Shown: positions 5,023 to 12,364 of the stretch, in pieces
Layout: each line of letters starts with the position of its first letter
Position numbering within the stretch: the first letter of the stretch is position 1
Source: Bacillota bacterium
Lineage (GTDB): Bacteria > Bacillota > Clostridia > Tissierellales > Sporanaerobacteraceae
Assembly: GCA_029779375.1 (NCBI GenBank)
Contig: JAKPAR010000228.1
Span: 1 to 12,364 of the forward strand
Direction of reading: 5' to 3'
DNA: 12,364 nucleotides
The notes under the pieces: model-generated
Told to the model about the DNA's origin: nothing
What the model saw: only the letters and a program-made list of their open reading frames with translations
Databases searched by the model: none
Position numbers and translations under genes: made by a program

Positions 5023-5039
5023 TTATGATACGGTTCACC
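5019..5039 (-). other. Att-like core inside the 3' end of rlmH (chromosomal half-site)
   Basis: The 21 bp coding for G154-E-P-Y-H-K159-stop contain GAACCGTATCATAAGTAG. Staphylococcal SCC elements integrate at the equivalent codons of rlmH, where the core is of the form GAAGCxTATCATAAxTxA (recalled, not looked up). Three further copies lie at 3574-3594, 1675-1695 and 174-194. Here the upstream flank is rlmH coding sequence, so only one arm of the palindrome seen at the other copies is present. Confidence 0.8.
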
Positions 5040-5498
5040 TCTACTTATCTTAAAGCCTCTATATATCTGTTCAAGAAGTATGAGTCTCATGAGTTGATGG
5101 GGAAAGGTCATCTTTGAGAAGGAAAGTTTGAAATCACTTCTATTTAATACTTCATCCGACAAGCCAAGTGAACCTCCGATTATAAAAGTTATATCTCCCT
5201 TTCCTTCCAAAGCTAAATCGTCTATTTTTCTTGAAAAGTCTTCACTAGATAAGTTCTTTCCATCAATGGCAAGAGAAACTACATAGGTATTAGCTATAAG
5301 CTTAGAAAGAATTCTTTGTCCTTCTTTTTCTTTAATTATATTTATTTCTTTTTCACTCAAATTTTCTGGTGCCTTTTCATCTATTACTTCTATTATCTCT
5401 AAATTACAATACCTAGACAGTCTCTTTGAATATTCCTTTATAGCTTCTTGCATAAACTTTTCTTTGATTTTTCCTACTCCGATTATTGTTATATTCAT
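5019..5498 (-). CDS. rlmH: 23S rRNA (pseudouridine1915-N3)-methyltransferase RlmH
   Basis: A full-length 159-residue SPOUT methyltransferase (the orfX product of staphylococci) that methylates pseudouridine 1915 in helix 69 of 23S rRNA on assembled ribosomes. The SAM-binding knot shows [10 protein letters not shown] (105-114), [21 protein letters not shown] (127-147) and the invariant end RGEPYHK (153-159). Its last codons, GGT GAA CCG TAT CAT AAG TAG, recur at 3574, 1675 and 174 in non-coding DNA, which marks the gene end as an integration target. The reading frame is intact, so the integrated DNA preserves the protein. After the stop the sequence runs directly into a REP hairpin and a transposase remnant. 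Confidence 0.97.
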   Translation of the reverse strand: MNITIIGVGKIKEKFMQEAIKEYSKRLSRYCNLEIIEVIDEKAPENLSEKEINIIKEKEGQRILSKLIANTYVVSLAIDGKNLSSEDFSRKIDDLALEGKGDITFIIGGSLGLSDEVLNRSDFKLSFSKMTFPHQLMRLILLEQIYRGFKISRGEPYHK

Positions 5499-6256
5499 TA
5501 TCTTTCAAGCCAACTTTCTACTTCCTCTATCAATTTGAAATTCGTAAAATCATATTGAAGAGGTGTCACTGTTACGTATCCCTTTTTTATATAATATCTA
5601 TCTGTATCTTTTTCTAATTCATCTTTTCTTCTACCACTAACTATTAGAGACATTTCTTCTTCGTTGCCTTCTTCAATAAAATAATAGTCATAAATCATTC
5701 CACCAATTCTGCAAACTTTTATACCTTTTACATCGTTCTTACTATCAACACAAGGAGTATTTATATTAAGTACAGTTTTACTATTTAAAAATCTGTCATT
5801 GACAGTTTCCAATATGTATTTCAAATATTTTGCACCAATCTCATAACATGCTTTATCATCTTTTATCTCTGCTGAAACTGCAATAGAAGGTATATCATAT
5901 ATGTTTGCCTCTATTGCAGCCGAAACAGTTCCAGAATACAAAATATCCATACCTAAATTGGTGCCCATATTTATACCTGAAACAACTAAGTCAACAGGTT
6001 CATCCAATATTTTATCCAATGCAACTCTCACGCAATCTGCTGGAGTCCCTGATACACTATATGCTTGAGATTTTATTCCTTGAAGATTCTTCTTCTTAAC
6101 TATTATAGGTTTTGTCAAAGTAATTGAATGACTTGTAGCACTCATTTGATTGTCTGGTGCTACTATTGTCAAATGATGCTCTTTCTCTAAACATCTTGCT
6201 AAAGTCTGTATTCCCTCTGCATTTATTCCATCGTCATTAACTAAAAGTAATCTCAT
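5498..6256 (-). CDS. surE: 5'/3'-nucleotidase SurE
   Basis: A 252-residue metal-dependent phosphatase that removes phosphate from nucleoside monophosphates in the cytoplasm. Family marks: the metal ligands N7-D8-D9-G10, S39 in [13 protein letters not shown] at 70-76, and [17 protein letters not shown] at 93-109 with a metal-binding asparagine. Length is normal. AGGAGG lies 6-7 bases before the ATG. Its TAA stop shares one base with the rlmH ATG (TAATG), so the two are translationally coupled. SurE is more often found elsewhere in bacterial genomes; its placement before rlmH looks lineage-specific. Confidence 0.96.
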   Translation of the reverse strand: MRLLLVNDDGINAEGIQTLARCLEKEHHLTIVAPDNQMSATSHSITLTKPIIVKKKNLQGIKSQAYSVSGTPADCVRVALDKILDEPVDLVVSGINMGTNLGMDILYSGTVSAAIEANIYDIPSIAVSAEIKDDKACYEIGAKYLKYILETVNDRFLNSKTVLNINTPCVDSKNDVKGIKVCRIGGMIYDYYFIEEGNEEEMSLIVSGRRKDELEKDTDRYYIKKGYVTVTPLQYDFTNFKLIEEVESWLER

Positions 6257-6296
6257 ACCTTTCCTCCTAAGTACCTAATTTTTTAACTCATATATT

Positions 6297-6302
6297 ATTA
6301 TA
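6297..6302 (-). promoter_or_regulatory. Possible -10 box for surE-rlmH
   Basis: TATAAT lies about 40 bases before the surE ATG in the 103-bp gap after the CxxH/CxxC gene. The best -35 (TTGTAT) is 20 bp away, too far for comfort. Confidence 0.28.
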
Positions 6303-6359
6303 GCAAAAGATAATAGAAAATAATACAAAAGAAGAAATATAACAATTAAGCTACAATGA

Positions 6360-6527
6360 TTATACCACTAAGTACTTAGGAGCTTTATCGCAATAATCAC
6401 ATGTATGAGGACTTGTCCAGTCGGTAAAACTTGTCTTGTCAAGCTCATATATATCTGGGGATTGCTCATAGATTTCCACAAAATCTTCTATGGCTTTTTC
6501 TAAATGCTCATTGCAAACAACATACAT
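6360..6527 (-). CDS. CxxH/CxxC small zinc-binding-like protein
   Basis: A 55-residue protein with MYVVCNEHLEKAIEDF at the start and CDYCDKAPKYLVV at the end. One CxxH (CNEH) and one CxxC (CDYC) could bind a metal ion. It matches, from memory, the small Firmicute family of CxxH/CxxC proteins (BA_5709-like) encoded between htrA and rlmH, and its position here agrees. Function unknown. The ATG at 6527 is chosen over the in-frame ATG at 6542 because GGAG lies 9 bases before it and the family begins close to the first cysteine. Confidence 0.78.
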   Translation of the reverse strand: MYVVCNEHLEKAIEDFVEIYEQSPDIYELDKTSFTDWTSPHTCDYCDKAPKYLVV

Positions 6528-6584
6528 TCTTATCATCTCCATTTTTATATTCTACTATTAGTATATACAAAAAAAGTATTTTTA

Positions 6585-6609
6585 AAGGCCTGACATTCTG
6601 TCAAGCCTT
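6585..6609 (-). terminator. Probable terminator after htrA
   Basis: The minus-strand RNA can form an 11-bp stem (10 Watson-Crick pairs and one G-U) around a GAA loop, 20 bases past the htrA stop. The uridine run is not immediate (TAAAAATAC, then seven T), so termination strength is uncertain. Confidence 0.6.
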
Positions 6610-6628
6610 CAATTTTAAAATAAATTAT

Positions 6629-7798
6629 TTATTCAAATCTTATCTGTACTTTTTCTTCTCTGCCATTTCTAATGATAGTCAATGTAGCATTGTCACCTTT
6701 TCTATATTTATACAACATTTTCTTCAATTGATTCATGCTTTCAACTTTGTTTTCATCCAATTTAACTATAATATCTCCTGTACTAAGTCCTGACTTATCT
6801 GCTGGTGAATTTGGCATTATTTCAATGATTATTACACCTTCATCTACATTTAAATCTACTCCCAATTGTCTTTCATATTTATCTACTTCTACTCCTGTAA
6901 TTCCTATATATACTGTTTTAAAATCTCCCTTTTTTATAACTTCTTGTAAAATAGGTTTAGCTACATTTATTGGTATAGAAAATCCAAGCCCTTCAGCCGT
7001 TTGAATCTTTGCTGTATTTATGCCTATTACCTCACCTTTAGCATTTAAAAGTGGTCCTCCACTATTTCCAGGATTGATAGATGCATCAGTTTGAATCAAA
7101 TCCTCTATTATATTATAGCGATCTACTCTTATACTCCTATGAAGTCCACTTACAATACCTGATGTAACGGTTCTTTGGAAATCTAATCCTAAAGGATTAC
7201 CTATAGCTACTGCAAGTTCACCTACTTCCAATGTGTCTGAATTTCCCAATTCTGCAGCAGGAAGCCCAGTTGCATCTACCTTTACTACTGCTAGATCTAG
7301 TGCAGGATCAAACCAAAGAACTTTTCCAATCTTTTTATCTCCATTTTCAAATAGAACTGTAATTTTTTTTGCATTTCCATCACCTATTACATGAGAATTA
7401 GTCAAAATATAGCCATTACTATCTACAATGACTCCAGAGCCAACTCCTTCTACTTCTCTTTCCCATATAAACTCTTTCACTACTTCTACCGTAGTGATAC
7501 CAACTACTGAACTAACTGCTTTTTTTGCTACTGCAGTCACAGCAGTCACATTATCTTCTGTAGTAATCTTTATTTCTTGTTTAGTAATTGATCCTTGACT
7601 AGAATAAATTTTAGGCATTGGAAGTACTTTGCCATATAAATAATTTGGTGCAACATAAGATGTTATGAGCCCGCCTATTATAGCAGCAATTAAAGCCACT
7701 ATAAAATAAGAAAAGAAACTTCCCCTTCTTTTAGGAGGCTTTCTTTGAACTATTGGACTATCTACATAATAGCTTACACCAGGTTTTCTATCATCCAT
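6629..7798 (-). CDS. htrA: HtrA/DegP-type membrane-anchored serine protease with PDZ domain
   Basis: A 389-residue protein. In order: a basic cytoplasmic tail (1-27), one membrane anchor (about 30-50), a trypsin-like domain with catalytic triad H136 (TNSHVIG), D168 (DPALDLAVVK) and S246 (GNSGGPL), and one PDZ domain from about 295 to the end. The catalytic domain should lie outside the membrane and degrade misfolded exported proteins. The ATG at 7798 is preferred to an in-frame GTG 15 bases upstream because GGAGG lies 7 bases before it; the GTG would overlap that site. It follows walJ and ends at a hairpin, closing the murA-walJ-htrA unit. In Bacillus an htrA homologue holds the same place. 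Confidence 0.95.
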   Translation of the reverse strand: MDDRKPGVSYYVDSPIVQRKPPKRRGSFFSYFIVALIAAIIGGLITSYVAPNYLYGKVLPMPKIYSSQGSITKQEIKITTEDNVTAVTAVAKKAVSSVVGITTVEVVKEFIWEREVEGVGSGVIVDSNGYILTNSHVIGDGNAKKITVLFENGDKKIGKVLWFDPALDLAVVKVDATGLPAAELGNSDTLEVGELAVAIGNPLGLDFQRTVTSGIVSGLHRSIRVDRYNIIEDLIQTDASINPGNSGGPLLNAKGEVIGINTAKIQTAEGLGFSIPINVAKPILQEVIKKGDFKTVYIGITGVEVDKYERQLGVDLNVDEGVIIIEIMPNSPADKSGLSTGDIIVKLDENKVESMNQLKKMLYKYRKGDNATLTIIRNGREEKVQIRFE

Positions 7799-7815
7799 CC
7801 TAATCCCTCCCACAA

Positions 7816-8610
7816 TTAAAATTTATATACTTTAGAAACTTTGTCTCTATGTGCAAGATCCAAAGTTATATCATTATGTATATCTATTCCAGAATCTTCT
7901 AATATGTTTTTCACAGTTTTATATGCTAAAAGTGGGAAATTATTTTCTTGACTTAGATGCCCTAGCAAAGCTATTTCTCCATTTCCTGAAATAATTTCTG
8001 AAATAATTTTCCCTGCATCATCATTTGAAAGATGTCCCTTATCTCCCATTATCCTTTTTTTAAGAGGCCAAGGATATTTACCAACTTTTAGCATCTCTAA
8101 ATCGTGATTTGATTCTATCAAATAAAGAGATGAACCTTTAATACATTCTTTCATGTCTTTATTTACCCATCCTGTATCAGTTATAATACTTATTTTTTTA
8201 TTTTTATAATATATAGCATATCCTACAGGTTCATATGCATCATGAGAAATATTAAAAGGAAGTATTCCCAAATCCTTAAGTTCAAATTCTTTTCCTGTAT
8301 TAAACGTTTTTATATTGTATTCTTTTATATTTCCTATAGTCTTTCCCATGCCAGACCAAGTGCCTTCATTGGCCAAAATGGGTATATCATATCTCCTTGA
8401 CAATACACCAACTCCTTTGGTGTGATCTATATGTTCATGAGTGACTAATATAGCATCAATGGTATTTGGAAGTACATCTATATCACTCAACAACTCTTCT
8501 ATTTTTTTTCCACTCATTCCTGCATCTATTAAAACCCTTATATTATCTGTTTCTACGTATTGACAATTCCCACTGCTCCCACTTGAAAGGGAACAAAATT
8601 TAAATCCCAT
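7816..8610 (-). CDS. walJ: WalJ/YycJ metallo-beta-lactamase fold protein
   Basis: A 264-residue protein with the metallo-beta-lactamase fold. It begins MGFKFCSLSSGSSGN, typical of YycJ, and carries the metal-binding motif H58-E-H60-I-D62-H63, followed by conserved NISHDA and ITDTGW segments that should complete the dinuclear metal site. Characterised relatives behave as DNA exonucleases of the RNase Z/beta-CASP superfamily, and the gene travels with walRKHI. GGAGG lies 8 bases before the ATG. It sits between murA (19 bp) and htrA (17 bp to the chosen start), so the three probably form one operon. Its cellular role is less clear than its fold. Confidence 0.92.
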   Translation of the reverse strand: MGFKFCSLSSGSSGNCQYVETDNIRVLIDAGMSGKKIEELLSDIDVLPNTIDAILVTHEHIDHTKGVGVLSRRYDIPILANEGTWSGMGKTIGNIKEYNIKTFNTGKEFELKDLGILPFNISHDAYEPVGYAIYYKNKKISIITDTGWVNKDMKECIKGSSLYLIESNHDLEMLKVGKYPWPLKKRIMGDKGHLSNDDAGKIISEIISGNGEIALLGHLSQENNFPLLAYKTVKNILEDSGIDIHNDITLDLAHRDKVSKVYKF

Positions 8611-8629
8611 TGTTTTTCCTCCAATATCT

Positions 8630-9880
8630 CTATACTTTTTTTACATTAGCTCCTATTTTCTTTAATTTAGATACTAAATCTTCATATCCTCTTTCTATAT
8701 GCTGAATTTCTCTTATCTCTGTTATACCATCTGCCATAAGTCCTGCTATGACAAGGGCTGCTCCTGCTCTTAAATCAGTAGCCCTAACTTCTGCTCCCAT
8801 AAGTTTATATATACCTTTAACAACAGCTGTATTGCCATCTACACTAATATTAGCACCCATTCTTTTTAATTCATCTATATATTTAAATCTACTTTCAGAA
8901 ACAGTTTCATTTACAATACTAGTCCCCTCTACTGTGCTTAAAAGGGCAACCATAGGTTGTTGCAAATCTGTTGGAAATCCTGGATAAGGAAGAGTTTTTA
9001 TGTTTATACTCTTTAAATCAAAATCTCCATTAACTTGTATACTATCACCATATTCTATGACTTCTACACCCATCTCTCTAAGTTTGGCTGTCACTGGTTC
9101 TAGATGCACTGGTATAACGTTTTTGATGAGTAAATTCCCTTTTGTTGCAGCCGCCATTATCATATAAGTTCCCGCCTCTATTTGATCTGGTATGACAGAA
9201 TAATTACATCCATGAAGCTTTTCTACTCCATTTATTTTTATGACATCTGTTCCAGCCCCTCTTATATCTCCCCCCATAGTATTTATAAAATTTGCAACAT
9301 CTACTATATGAGGTTCTTTAGCTGCATTTTCAATAATAGTAGTTCCCTCTGCCATTGTAGCTGCCATCATAATATTTATAGTGGCTCCTACACTAACTAC
9401 ATCTAGATATATTTTGCTTCCTACAAGTTTGTCTGCACTACATTTTATCACTCCATGTTTTATCTCCACTTTTGCACCAAGAGCCTCAAATCCCTTTATG
9501 TGCTGATCTATAGGTCTTGAACCTATATCACATCCTCCTGGATATAAAACTTCAACTTCTTTAAATCTACTAAGCCCTGCTCCTAAAAGATAATAAGAAG
9601 CTCTCATTTTCCTAGTTATTTCATCTATAAGAACACATTTTTGAATATTCTTTGTATCTATATCCATAAAACCATTTTCATCTAAATATACATCTGCTCC
9701 AATCATTTTCATTATCTTCGCCAAATTAGAAACATCACTTATCATAGGTAAATTTTCTATTCTACATTTATCACTTGAAAGAACCGTTCCTATAATTATA
9801 GGAAGTGCTGCATTTTTGAATCCACTTATATTAACTTCACCAATTAATTTATTTCCACCTTTAATTATTACTTTATCCAT
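8630..9880 (-). CDS. murA: UDP-N-acetylglucosamine 1-carboxyvinyltransferase
   Basis: A 416-residue enolpyruvyl transferase that catalyses the first committed step of peptidoglycan synthesis, moving enolpyruvate from PEP to UDP-GlcNAc in the cytoplasm. Visible family marks are the substrate-binding K22-N23 in [20 protein letters not shown] at about 92-103, and the catalytic cysteine C117 in [11 protein letters not shown]. Cysteine at that position predicts fosfomycin sensitivity, since the drug alkylates it. The ATG at 9880 is preferred to the longer frame start because MDKVIIKGG is the family N-terminus and GAGAGG lies 8 bases upstream. It follows the walI terminator and is 19 bp from walJ. 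Which of the two common Firmicute paralogues (MurA or MurZ) it is cannot be decided here. Confidence 0.96.
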   Translation of the reverse strand: MDKVIIKGGNKLIGEVNISGFKNAALPIIIGTVLSSDKCRIENLPMISDVSNLAKIMKMIGADVYLDENGFMDIDTKNIQKCVLIDEITRKMRASYYLLGAGLSRFKEVEVLYPGGCDIGSRPIDQHIKGFEALGAKVEIKHGVIKCSADKLVGSKIYLDVVSVGATINIMMAATMAEGTTIIENAAKEPHIVDVANFINTMGGDIRGAGTDVIKINGVEKLHGCNYSVIPDQIEAGTYMIMAAATKGNLLIKNVIPVHLEPVTAKLREMGVEVIEYGDSIQVNGDFDLKSINIKTLPYPGFPTDLQQPMVALLSTVEGTSIVNETVSESRFKYIDELKRMGANISVDGNTAVVKGIYKLMGAEVRATDLRAGAALVIAGLMADGITEIREIQHIERGYEDLVSKLKKIGANVKKV

Positions 9881-9926
9881 TGTTAAACCTCTCTTTCTAA
9901 TGGAGGAGCCAGTACTTATCAATAAC

Positions 9927-9932
9927 ATTATA
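9927..9932 (-). promoter_or_regulatory. Candidate -10 box for murA-walJ-htrA
   Basis: A perfect TATAAT lies about 46 bases before the murA ATG and just beyond the walI terminator, where a new promoter is needed. No good -35 hexamer sits at the standard distance (TAGATT at 17 bp), so this is tentative. Confidence 0.4.
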
Positions 9933-9956
9933 ACGCTAAATGTAAATATAATCTAT

Positions 9957-9990
9957 ATTAAAAAGAAAAAAGAAGAATCCACGATTCTTC
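9957..9990 (-). terminator. Intrinsic terminator after walI
   Basis: On the minus strand GAAGAATC-GTG-GATTCTTC forms a perfect 8-bp stem with a 3-base loop, followed at once by TTTTTTCTTTTT. It lies just past the walI stop and before the murA promoter region. Confidence 0.88.
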
Positions 9991-9993
9991 CCA

Positions 9994-10839
9994 TCAATAT
10001 TCATCTAAAAATATTTTACTTCCGTCATCGAATTGTATCCTCCATGCTGGTATAGCTTTACCTTCTCTTGTTTTTTTAGGATCATTTACATCTTCATGTT
10101 TAAATGGATCAAAATAATAACACAATGAAATATCTTCAATAGTCTTTTCATAGGCTTCTTCCATTGTCAAAAGACCTAGTATAGCTTTTGGTGCTGTACT
10201 TATGTATATTTGATTTTCGCCAATTCCTTTGGTATTTAACCAAAGTCGTTCAAATCTTTTAACCCCACATTTATCTATCTCAAATTTTGTATAAGTTTTT
10301 TCTACATACAATCCCTCATATATTTTAGTATATTCTAAATAATATATGCCATTGTCATTTTTTATAAAGCTAAGCTTCATATCATCCATAGAAAACCCTT
10401 TTTCAGCCAAAAAATCTTCTGCAATAGAAATAGCTTTTTCTCTATCTAGTTTAGCATATTTTTCTCCATCATCACTGTTTTCATATATTAAAGTTTTCCC
10501 ATCAAGAAGAGTAACTTTCTCTTTATTTATTTGAAACTCTACCTTTCCCTCCTCTTGTTCAACTCCAATAGTCTTTCCTCCAAAAAAGCTATTATTTATT
10601 TCATCTATGCCTTTTTTTTCATATTCAACATTCATCATACTCAAGGAAGGTTGTGTATTTGGTATTTTGCAATTTATTTTAATGTTTTTTGATTTAAGAA
10701 GTTCAACTACATTTTCTATAAAACTCTCTTTAATCGTAGGCTCATCTATTTTTTCATTGTCAAAAAGCACATGGGCTAAAAGCAAATTAGTTACAATAAA
10801 GGCTATTATTAAAATAGTTTTTGCTTTTGACCAATCCAT
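9994..10839 (-). CDS. walI: WalI/YycI, membrane-anchored modulator of the WalK kinase
   Basis: A 281-residue protein that opens MDWSKAKTILIIAF, the recognisable YycI start, followed by one membrane helix to about residue 25 and an extracytoplasmic domain. YycI forms a membrane complex with YycH and WalK. The C-terminal 48 residues start IEDISLCYYFDPFKHED, matching the end of WalH, so the two share a domain. The TGA stop is followed within about 10 bases by a strong intrinsic terminator, so the walK-walH-walI transcript probably ends here, unlike Bacillus where walJ follows directly in the same operon. Confidence 0.87.
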   Translation of the reverse strand: MDWSKAKTILIIAFIVTNLLLAHVLFDNEKIDEPTIKESFIENVVELLKSKNIKINCKIPNTQPSLSMMNVEYEKKGIDEINNSFFGGKTIGVEQEEGKVEFQINKEKVTLLDGKTLIYENSDDGEKYAKLDREKAISIAEDFLAEKGFSMDDMKLSFIKNDNGIYYLEYTKIYEGLYVEKTYTKFEIDKCGVKRFERLWLNTKGIGENQIYISTAPKAILGLLTMEEAYEKTIEDISLCYYFDPFKHEDVNDPKKTREGKAIPAWRIQFDDGSKIFLDEY

Positions 10840-10865
10840 TTATATTCACCATCCACACACTCTCC

Positions 10866-12302
10866 CTATACTTTCCCTTTTTCATATATCAATTTGCCAG
10901 TATAGACATCAAAAACATAAATCCTCCCCTTTATATTTATAGTCCATACTCCTATCAATTTTTCACTATCTTCTTTTTTACATGGATCAAAATATGCCAG
11001 AGAAATATCTTCAATGGATTCCATTATCTTCTCATTTAAATTTTCTATCTTTGAATCTTTATCAATGCCCATATCTTCTATGTATCTTTCTTCAAGTAAA
11101 TCAAAATTCATATCAATAACTTCAAAAGCTGATAGCATATTCCCATTTTCAGCCGTTTCTTTGTATATAGGTAAATGCATATCTTTTCTGACAAATCTCT
11201 TATATGATTTTACATATTTATTAAAAACCTCTATTTGTATAAAATCTTCTACCTCATCATTCCCCAAAACAAGCGGAATGCCTCTTATTCTATACTTAAA
11301 AGTAAATTTATACCCAAAATTGTTGTCTGATTTTATCTCCTCAATTTTATCTAAATACATTTCCTTTGGTGGCCCTGAGTGGCTAGAAATAAAGTTAGCT
11401 GCAGTATTTAAACTAATATATAAATTTCTTTCTGTAACAGGTTCATCCAGCGGAGAAAAATATTCAAGCAAACCATTGTTGTGGATTTTCAAAACCTTTT
11501 GATTATATATATATATAGTTGAACCATTGTTTTCCACAATTTCTCGTAAATAATCTATATTCTTGTTGAAAAATTTCTCTGCAATCATCCTTATTTCATC
11601 TCTATTGTCTATCCTTATCTCGTTTTGAACAAATACGCAGGGAATTTCATTGGTCATTTCAAGAGGAATATATATATCATTGTTGCTACCTAATATATCT
11701 CTAATAGAATAATACCTTGTATACTCTTCTCCTACTTCTATGCCACTTAAAATTTCCCTTAGAGCCTTCGTTTGTATATTTAAATCTGATACTTTTAAAT
11801 ACATATCCTCATTACAAAAAATTATAAAAGGATTGCTTTTTTCAAGATAAATATATATATTATTTACTTTAGATATCTTTTCTGTAATATTGTTTGGCTC
11901 TTTAACATCCAGCGCTTTAGCTAGAATATAAGTGTTCATCTCTTCTGCAAAATAAAAATTTATAGATTTATTGTTTTGATATTTTAAAAATTCCTCTTTT
12001 TTTATATGCGATACTTCATAATTTTTTTCAGATAGTACTTTTTTTAAAATCACTTTCCCACCAGGCCAAAGGCCATATTTTTCATCTGAATAAAGAAGTG
12101 TATGATTTTTATCGCTGAAATTTAAAAGAATTTTATCAGGGATGAGCATATCTGAAAAAAGGTATGAACTGCCAATTCCTTCTTTGATCTTAAACACTTT
12201 GATAGATTCATCAGGTATTTCAATCCATAATTTTCGGGTCAAAAAAACACTAATGCAAACTAACAGTATAAGGAATAGTGTTTTTAAATCCTCTTTGTTC
12301 AT
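10866..12302 (-). CDS. walH: WalH/YycH, membrane-anchored modulator of the WalK kinase
   Basis: A 478-residue protein with a short cytoplasmic start (MNKEDLK), one membrane segment at about residues 8-26 and a long extracytoplasmic remainder, the layout of YycH proteins. In Bacillus and Staphylococcus, YycH and YycI contact WalK through their membrane segments and tune the WalRK system that controls cell-wall hydrolases. AAGGAGATGA lies about 7 bases before the ATG. Sequence in this family is poorly conserved, so the call rests on topology and on position before walI, murA, walJ, htrA and rlmH. The last 49 residues begin IEDISLAYFDPCKKED and closely resemble the end of the next protein, WalI. 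A 26-bp gap separates the two genes. Confidence 0.85.
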   Translation of the reverse strand: MNKEDLKTLFLILLVCISVFLTRKLWIEIPDESIKVFKIKEGIGSSYLFSDMLIPDKILLNFSDKNHTLLYSDEKYGLWPGGKVILKKVLSEKNYEVSHIKKEEFLKYQNNKSINFYFAEEMNTYILAKALDVKEPNNITEKISKVNNIYIYLEKSNPFIIFCNEDMYLKVSDLNIQTKALREILSGIEVGEEYTRYYSIRDILGSNNDIYIPLEMTNEIPCVFVQNEIRIDNRDEIRMIAEKFFNKNIDYLREIVENNGSTIYIYNQKVLKIHNNGLLEYFSPLDEPVTERNLYISLNTAANFISSHSGPPKEMYLDKIEEIKSDNNFGYKFTFKYRIRGIPLVLGNDEVEDFIQIEVFNKYVKSYKRFVRKDMHLPIYKETAENGNMLSAFEVIDMNFDLLEERYIEDMGIDKDSKIENLNEKIMESIEDISLAYFDPCKKEDSEKLIGVWTINIKGRIYVFDVYTGKLIYEKGKV

Positions 12303-12316
12303 AAAAGCTCATCTCC

Positions 12317-12364
12317 TTATACCATTGATTTTTTATTTGGGAGTACTTTTAAGTATGGTATCTG
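12317..12364 (-). CDS. C-terminal end of a gene upstream of walH, probably walK (partial)
   Basis: Only the last 15 codons and a TAA stop are inside the window; the frame is open to the right edge and ends QIPYLKVLPNKKSMV. The stop lies just before the walH ribosome binding site, so the two genes are almost certainly co-transcribed. In Firmicutes the gene before walH is the sensor kinase walK, and a short hydrophobic strand followed by a basic tail is compatible with the end of a histidine kinase ATPase domain. The identification is by synteny only; 15 residues cannot prove it. Confidence 0.5.
   Translation of the reverse strand, partial: QIPYLKVLPNKKSMV

Larger units (their letters stand above)
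4846..5039. repeat. 194-bp direct repeat, right copy (overlaps the rlmH 3' end)
   Basis: Second copy of the repeat at 1-194. Identity stops exactly at the first base of the rlmH glycine-154 codon, the inner limit of the att-like core. The pair brackets a 4845-bp period containing all the cargo genes. Confidence 0.95.

Noticed and set aside
174..5039. The core as a plain dispersed MITE or REP
   Set aside because: The fourth copy is the conserved coding end of rlmH, which a random dispersed repeat would not match over 21 bp; the palindrome is absent there.
174..5039. Partial duplications of the rlmH gene
   Set aside because: Similarity stops at the glycine-154 codon; DNA upstream of each far core is cassette-end sequence, not rlmH.
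1..5040. CRISPR array
   Set aside because: The repeats are spaced by 1.4-1.9 kb and hold genes between them; there are no short regular spacers.
6431..6793. Plus-strand ORF of 120 codons over the htrA end and CxxH/CxxC gene
   Set aside because: It crosses two well-supported minus-strand genes and the hairpin between them, and its translation has no family features.
11014..11502. Plus-strand ORF of 162 codons opposite walH
   Set aside because: Antisense shadow of walH in AT-rich DNA; serine and lysine-rich translation with no domain and no ribosome binding site.

Overview
The window is AT-rich and has the gene content of a low-GC Firmicute, probably a clostridial or tissierellial lineage. 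The evidence is the walHI (yycHI), walJ, htrA, CxxH/CxxC protein and rlmH neighbourhood, GGAGG-type ribosome binding sites and a DNA-pairing style typical of that group. All convincing genes lie on the minus strand, so the text reads from the right edge to the left.

Core region (12364 to 5019). The last 15 codons of a gene that synteny suggests is walK are followed by walH and walI, two membrane-anchored modulators of the WalK kinase. A clear terminator follows walI. murA, with its own -10 box, then leads a second unit of murA, walJ (metallo-beta-lactamase fold nuclease) and htrA (membrane serine protease), ending at a hairpin. A small CxxH/CxxC protein follows, then surE and rlmH, which overlap by one base. 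The region joins envelope synthesis and its surveillance to housekeeping functions.

Accessory region (5039 to 1). Everything downstream of rlmH looks like a site-specific cassette island. The last six codons and stop of rlmH (GEPYHK-stop) recur as a 21-bp direct repeat at 3574, 1675 and 174, with rlmH outside. The three far copies continue into a related cassette-end sequence that completes a palindrome (GATACGG-TGAA-CCGTATC), which rlmH holds only as a half-site. This matches the logic of staphylococcal SCC elements, which enter the rlmH 3' end. The copies divide the region into three units of 1445, 1899 and 1501 bp, all genes facing the same way: (A) a truncated REP-associated transposase plus a VbhA/Fic toxin-antitoxin pair; (B) a GNAT acetyltransferase and SAM methyltransferase behind a long leader with REP hairpins and a 15-codon leader ORF, ending in a truncated second GNAT gene; (C) another GNAT gene and an antitoxin/PIN-toxin pair. 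A 194-bp direct repeat (193 identical by eye) brackets the 4845-bp island, and a fourth unit begins at the left edge. No recombinase is encoded in the window.

Gene-poor stretches. 1-340 holds the left RAYT remnant, a REP hairpin, a cassette end and a terminator. 1560-2011 holds a cassette end, a truncated GNAT gene and a terminator. 3180-3693 holds the attenuator-like leader, a possible 18-codon relic, two REPs, a promoter and a cassette end. 4574-4653 holds only a probable promoter.
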